Shown here one piece after another: positions 33,823-37,067 of a DNA stretch of 37,067 nucleotides. The DNA comes from Crocinitomicaceae bacterium. GTDB lineage: Bacteria > Bacteroidota > Bacteroidia > Flavobacteriales_D > Crocinitomicaceae. Positions within the stretch are counted from its first letter, which is position 1. Each line of letters begins with the position of its first letter. The DNA is taken from the NCBI GenBank assembly GCA_030833265.1, contig JAURHO010000003.1, positions 1 to 37,067 on the forward strand. Reading direction: 5' to 3'. The notes under the pieces are model-generated. The model made no database searches. It saw only the letters and a list, made by a program, of their open reading frames with translations, and was not told the origin of the DNA. The position numbers and the translations under genes are program-made.

Positions 33823-35868
33823 ATGCAGCGTTTTCAAAACTATGTGCTTGGCCAATGGATTGATGGCCAAGGAGTAGAAACTCCCTTGTTTCATGCAATA
33901 ACCGGCCAAGAATTAGGCTCGGTATCTAGTGCCGGAATTGATTTTGCAGAGGTACTTGCTTATGGCAGAAAAAATGGGCATGCCCTCAGAAAAATGACTT
34001 TCCAAGAAAGAGGTAGAATGCTCAAAGCTTTGGCGCTCTATCTCATGGAAAGAAAAGAAAAGTACTACCAAGTTTCTGCACAAACAGGTGCTACAAAAAT
34101 AGATTCCTGGATTGACATCGAAGGAGGAATCGGCAACCTATTTGCAAATGCAAGCTTGCGCAAACAATTTCCAGATTTACCATATTATGTAGACGGTAGT
34201 GCCGCACCGCTCTCTAAGAACGGCTCTTTCATTGGTCACCACATTATGGTGCCAAAAGAAGGGGTGGCCGTTCATATTAACGCGTTTAATTTTCCAATTT
34301 GGGGAATGCTTGAAAAAATTGCCGTGAACCTGATGGCGGGTGTACCTGCCGTTGTTAAGCCTTCTGAATATACTAGTTTTCTGACCGAAGTCATGGTCCG
34401 AGATATCATTGCTTCTCAGATTTTACCGGAAGGTGCTTTGCAATTGGTTTGTGGCCTTGGCCGCGGAATTTTGGACTCCGTTGATATGCGTGACGTCGTT
34501 ACATTTACCGGAAGCGCGGCAACTGGAAAGCTATTAAAAGGCTTACCTAGAATTGCCGAACAAAGCGTGAGCTTCAATCTTGAAGCAGATTCATTAAATG
34601 CTACAGTATTGGGCGAAGCCGCCACACCTGGCACCGAAGAGTTTGATCTTTTCGTGAAAGAATGCGTCAAAGAAATTACAATTAAAGCAGGACAGAAATG
34701 TACCGCTGTCCGAAGAATCATTGTGCCTGAAAACCTACTCGATGAGGTTCAGGCGGCGATCAGCGCCCGATTAGCGAGCACTAAAATGGGTGATCCAGCT
34801 CAGGAGGGCGTCAGAATGGGGGCTTTGGCAACCAAACTACAAGTGGAGCGCGTAAGAGCCAATGTTGAGTTATTAGCTCAATCCCAAAACATCGTTTTTG
34901 GAAATCCAGATGCGTTCGAACTTGTTGGCGCTGATGCCAAAGCCGGATCCTTCTTTCCGCCGATTTTATTTCGCAATGAAAACCCTTTACAAAACACCGC
35001 TTGTCATGACATCGAAGCCTTTGGGCCCGTGGCTACAATCATGCCTTACAAAGCCCTCGATCAAGCCATTGAGATTGCTAAACTAGGCAAAGGAAGCTTG
35101 GTGTCTTCAATTGTTACCCCGAACAATCAGGAGGCAGTAGACTACGTTGTTGGTGCAGCCAGTATGCATGGTCGAATTTTGGTTCTAAATAAAGATTGCG
35201 CCAAAGAAAGCACAGGCCATGGTTCACCAATGCCGTTATTGACACATGGTGGCCCAGGTAGAGCTGGTGGCGGTGAAGAAATGGGAGGAAAGCGCGGAGT
35301 TTTACATTATTTGCAACGCACCGCTATTCAAGGCCACCCAACTACGATCACAGCAATCACGCAACAATTTCAGGTGGGAGCAGCCATGCCTGAAGCGAAT
35401 CCACATGTCTTCAGAAAGCACTTCGAAGAATTAGTGATCGGCGAAACAGTCTTCACTCATAAGCATACGGTTACAGATGCTGATATCGTCAATTTTGCCA
35501 ATGTATCAGGCGATAATTTTTACGCGCACATGGATGCTACCTCATTAGAAGGCACCATTTTTGAAAGACGCGTTGCCCACGGTTATTTCATTTTGTCTAA
35601 GGCAGCAGGTTTATTTGTTGACCCCAAGAAAGGACCTGTTTTGTTGAATTACGGCATTGAAGAGGCGCGATTTACAAAGCCGGTTTATCCGGGCGCTACA
35701 ATCGGCGTGCGTTTCACCGTTAAAGAAAAGATAGATCAGGAAAAAAGAAGCCCAGAAGATATTGCTAAAGGCATTGTCAAATTCTTGGTCGATGTCTATG
35801 ATGAAACCGGAGAAACAGTTGCGCTAGCGACAATTCTTACAATGGTGAAAAAGCTGCAAGACGCTTAG
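33823..35868 (+). CDS. paaZ: PaaZ-type bifunctional aldehyde dehydrogenase / enoyl-CoA hydratase
   Basis: The 681-residue fusion has an N-terminal aldehyde dehydrogenase (about 1-520), with the catalytic Cys in AGQKCTAVRR (about 293), general base in FNLEADSLN, and cofactor loop TFTGSAATGK. A C-terminal MaoC-type hot-dog hydratase (about 530-675) has SGDNFYAHMD with the Asp/His pair, and VAHGYFILSKAAGLF. In phenylacetate catabolism PaaZ hydrolyses the oxepin-CoA ring and oxidises the semialdehyde. No other paa genes are present in the window, so the ring-oxygenase set must be elsewhere or the enzyme serves another CoA thioester. It is probably read with rseP. Confidence 0.92.
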   Translation: MQRFQNYVLGQWIDGQGVETPLFHAITGQELGSVSSAGIDFAEVLAYGRKNGHALRKMTFQERGRMLKALALYLMERKEKYYQVSAQTGATKIDSWIDIEGGIGNLFANASLRKQFPDLPYYVDGSAAPLSKNGSFIGHHIMVPKEGVAVHINAFNFPIWGMLEKIAVNLMAGVPAVVKPSEYTSFLTEVMVRDIIASQILPEGALQLVCGLGRGILDSVDMRDVVTFTGSAATGKLLKGLPRIAEQSVSFNLEADSLNATVLGEAATPGTEEFDLFVKECVKEITIKAGQKCTAVRRIIVPENLLDEVQAAISARLASTKMGDPAQEGVRMGALATKLQVERVRANVELLAQSQNIVFGNPDAFELVGADAKAGSFFPPILFRNENPLQNTACHDIEAFGPVATIMPYKALDQAIEIAKLGKGSLVSSIVTPNNQEAVDYVVGAASMHGRILVLNKDCAKESTGHGSPMPLLTHGGPGRAGGGEEMGGKRGVLHYLQRTAIQGHPTTITAITQQFQVGAAMPEANPHVFRKHFEELVIGETVFTHKHTVTDADIVNFANVSGDNFYAHMDATSLEGTIFERRVAHGYFILSKAAGLFVDPKKGPVLLNYGIEEARFTKPVYPGATIGVRFTVKEKIDQEKRSPEDIAKGIVKFLVDVYDETGETVALATILTMVKKLQDA

Positions 35869-35910
35869 GTCAAAAGCCCTATACTAGAATTATTTCCTGG
35901 TATTTTATCC

Positions 35911-37067
35911 TTAATCTTTTTCAGGATGCTCTGCAGCAAACTCAATTTCGAGTTTGTCCATGTCGTAGTCGGTTTCCTCGTTGTAAATATCAATCAAGGG
36001 TTCTTGGAAAGAACGCATGCTGAATTTTCTTTCTAGTGTCAGAAGTAAGGCTGGTAAAATAATGAGGTTTGTTGCCATTCCCACCATAATGGTAATAGAA
36101 ACCAGCAGCCCCAGTGCCTTCGTGCCTCCAAATTGAGAAAAGACAAACATCAAGAAGCCAAAGAAAAGAATCACCGAGGTGTAGAAAATACCTAGCCCTG
36201 TTTCTCTAAGCGAGTGCAATATAGCAAAACGCGTATCCCATGCGTGTTGCTTCAGTTCATGTCTGTATTTGCCCAAGAATAGAATGGCGTTGTCTACGGT
36301 AATCCCGAGTGCTATACCGAAAACCAAAATAGTTGAAGGCTTGAGCGGAATTTGAAAGTAACCCATAATTCCGGCTGTAAAGAGTAGTGGAATGATATTA
36401 GGGATCATGGAAACCAGAATAATTCTGAAGGATCTAAATAAGAATGCCATCATGATGGCAATAGAAATAATGGCAAAAACCAATGATTGAAGTAAGTTCA
36501 CGAAAAGGTACTTAGTTCCTTCTGTTTGCACCAATTTGATGCCTGTGAAAACTAAATCGTAGTATTCTTGATCGATGGCCTGACGAAGATGTTTATCAAA
36601 GCCTTTTTTACGCGCATAGTCTTTGATTTTTTCAGGATTCATGTCAAAGGCCATTTGCTGGGCATCATTTCCTTTAGACAAAATAGCCGTGAGGCTGTTG
36701 TATACTCCCGAATGCTCGTAAATAATGGAGTCAATAGCACCAAGATCCCCTTTGCTAATTTTCGTATAAAGTCTTTCTAGCGTTGGTTTGTCGGGATTCA
36801 GAATCTCTTCGGTTTTAACTTTGAGCTTGTCTAAGGTGGGCCCCACTTTATCCACCTCGAGATCCTTCATTTGCATGCGAATACGCAGCGTTGTTTTACT
36901 TGTGTCAACAAGGTTTTTGAGTGATGCAGAACCGCCATTAAGGCTACTTAAGTCGAGCTTATCGATGTACTTTTTAAGTCGAAGTTTATCGCGATTGGAA
37001 ATAATCGTGAATTTACGAGGATCGCCACCGTGGTAAGCCATATTGATCGATTTGATCAAATCAACAT
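35911..37067 (-). CDS. RND/MMPL-family exporter, C-terminal part (runs off window)
   Basis: The frame is open from the window edge to the stop at 35911, giving 384 codons; the real start lies outside. It has a long periplasmic segment (to about residue 190) followed by five to six membrane helices (LLQSLVFAIISIAIMMAFLF, FRIILVSMIPNIIPLLFTAG, TILVFGIALGITVDNAILFL, TSVILFFGFLMFVF, LGLLVSITIMVGMATNLIIL), as in the second half of MMPL/RND proteins. GIALGITVDNAI carries the Asp of the proton-relay helix. The C-terminal tail is cytosolic and acidic. RND proteins of this type export lipids or hydrophobic compounds; the substrate is unknown. It converges with paaZ. Confidence 0.85.
   Translation of the reverse strand, partial: VDLIKSINMAYHGGDPRKFTIISNRDKLRLKKYIDKLDLSSLNGGSASLKNLVDTSKTTLRIRMQMKDLEVDKVGPTLDKLKVKTEEILNPDKPTLERLYTKISKGDLGAIDSIIYEHSGVYNSLTAILSKGNDAQQMAFDMNPEKIKDYARKKGFDKHLRQAIDQEYYDLVFTGIKLVQTEGTKYLFVNLLQSLVFAIISIAIMMAFLFRSFRIILVSMIPNIIPLLFTAGIMGYFQIPLKPSTILVFGIALGITVDNAILFLGKYRHELKQHAWDTRFAILHSLRETGLGIFYTSVILFFGFLMFVFSQFGGTKALGLLVSITIMVGMATNLIILPALLLTLERKFSMRSFQEPLIDIYNEETDYDMDKLEIEFAAEHPEKD

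Noticed and set aside
35911-37067. Truncated or broken RND exporter gene
   Set aside because: The frame is open to the last base of the window, so the missing N-terminal half is due to the window edge.

Overview
The window looks like chromosomal DNA from a member of the Bacteroidota, most likely order Flavobacteriales (a Crocinitomicaceae/Cryomorphaceae-like lineage is my inference). Evidence: promoter boxes of the TAnnTTTG type characteristic of this phylum; a secreted protein ending in a type B type IX secretion (gliding-motility-associated) sorting domain; a short AtpC encoded with AtpD apart from the other ATP synthase genes; a DUF4175 protein; and a YbeY with the Bacteroidota HLCGYKD motif. 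No tRNA, rRNA, CRISPR array, insertion sequence or phage gene was seen. The gene content is mostly housekeeping.

Layout. 1-4544 (minus): start of bamA, uppS, a terminator, atpC-atpD with promoter, then a LolC/E-type permease and rbfA. 4609-8342 (plus): an ABC exporter, a fatty acid desaturase, an MmcQ/YjbR protein and an S4 RNA-binding protein. 8335-15561 (minus): a 2-hydroxyacid dehydrogenase, then the run DUF4175 protein > anti-sigma-like ATPase > ybeY > mnmG. 15562-16107 is the only long non-coding stretch. 16108-16533 (plus): rpiB. 16530-22293 (minus): a three-gene envelope operon (small exported protein, DUF4403-type lipoprotein, OmpA-domain protein), icd and fumC. 22359-23575 (plus): a 51-codon membrane miniprotein and tryptophan 2,3-dioxygenase. 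23576-27572 (minus): an oligopeptide-type solute-binding protein and a large T9SS cargo protein. 27691-35868 (plus): M20 dipeptidase, LEA-like lipoprotein, polA, rseP, paaZ. 35911-37067 (minus): C-terminal part of an RND/MMPL exporter cut by the window edge.

The most interesting signals are in the DNA and in gene starts. Two perfect 16-bp parS sites (TGTTTCACGTGAAACA) lie 35 bp apart at the ybeY/mnmG junction, and one encodes the last residues of YbeY. About 4.3 kb away, the AT-rich 546-bp intergenic region holds a perfect DnaA box and near-matches next to an extremely AT-rich stretch. Together they make this a candidate origin/segregation region, although a coarse hand sample of GC skew shows no sign change there. 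The LolC/E-type permease has its whole conserved N-terminus in frame but no ATG/GTG/TTG, so it probably starts at AUU four bases after the rbfA stop. Other points are near-leaderless promoter spacing at the rbfA/ABC divergent pair, a terminator whose U-tract runs directly into the next start codon, and a miniprotein with its own promoter and terminator. I found no clearly new multi-gene system; the least understood unit is the envelope operon at 16530-19564.
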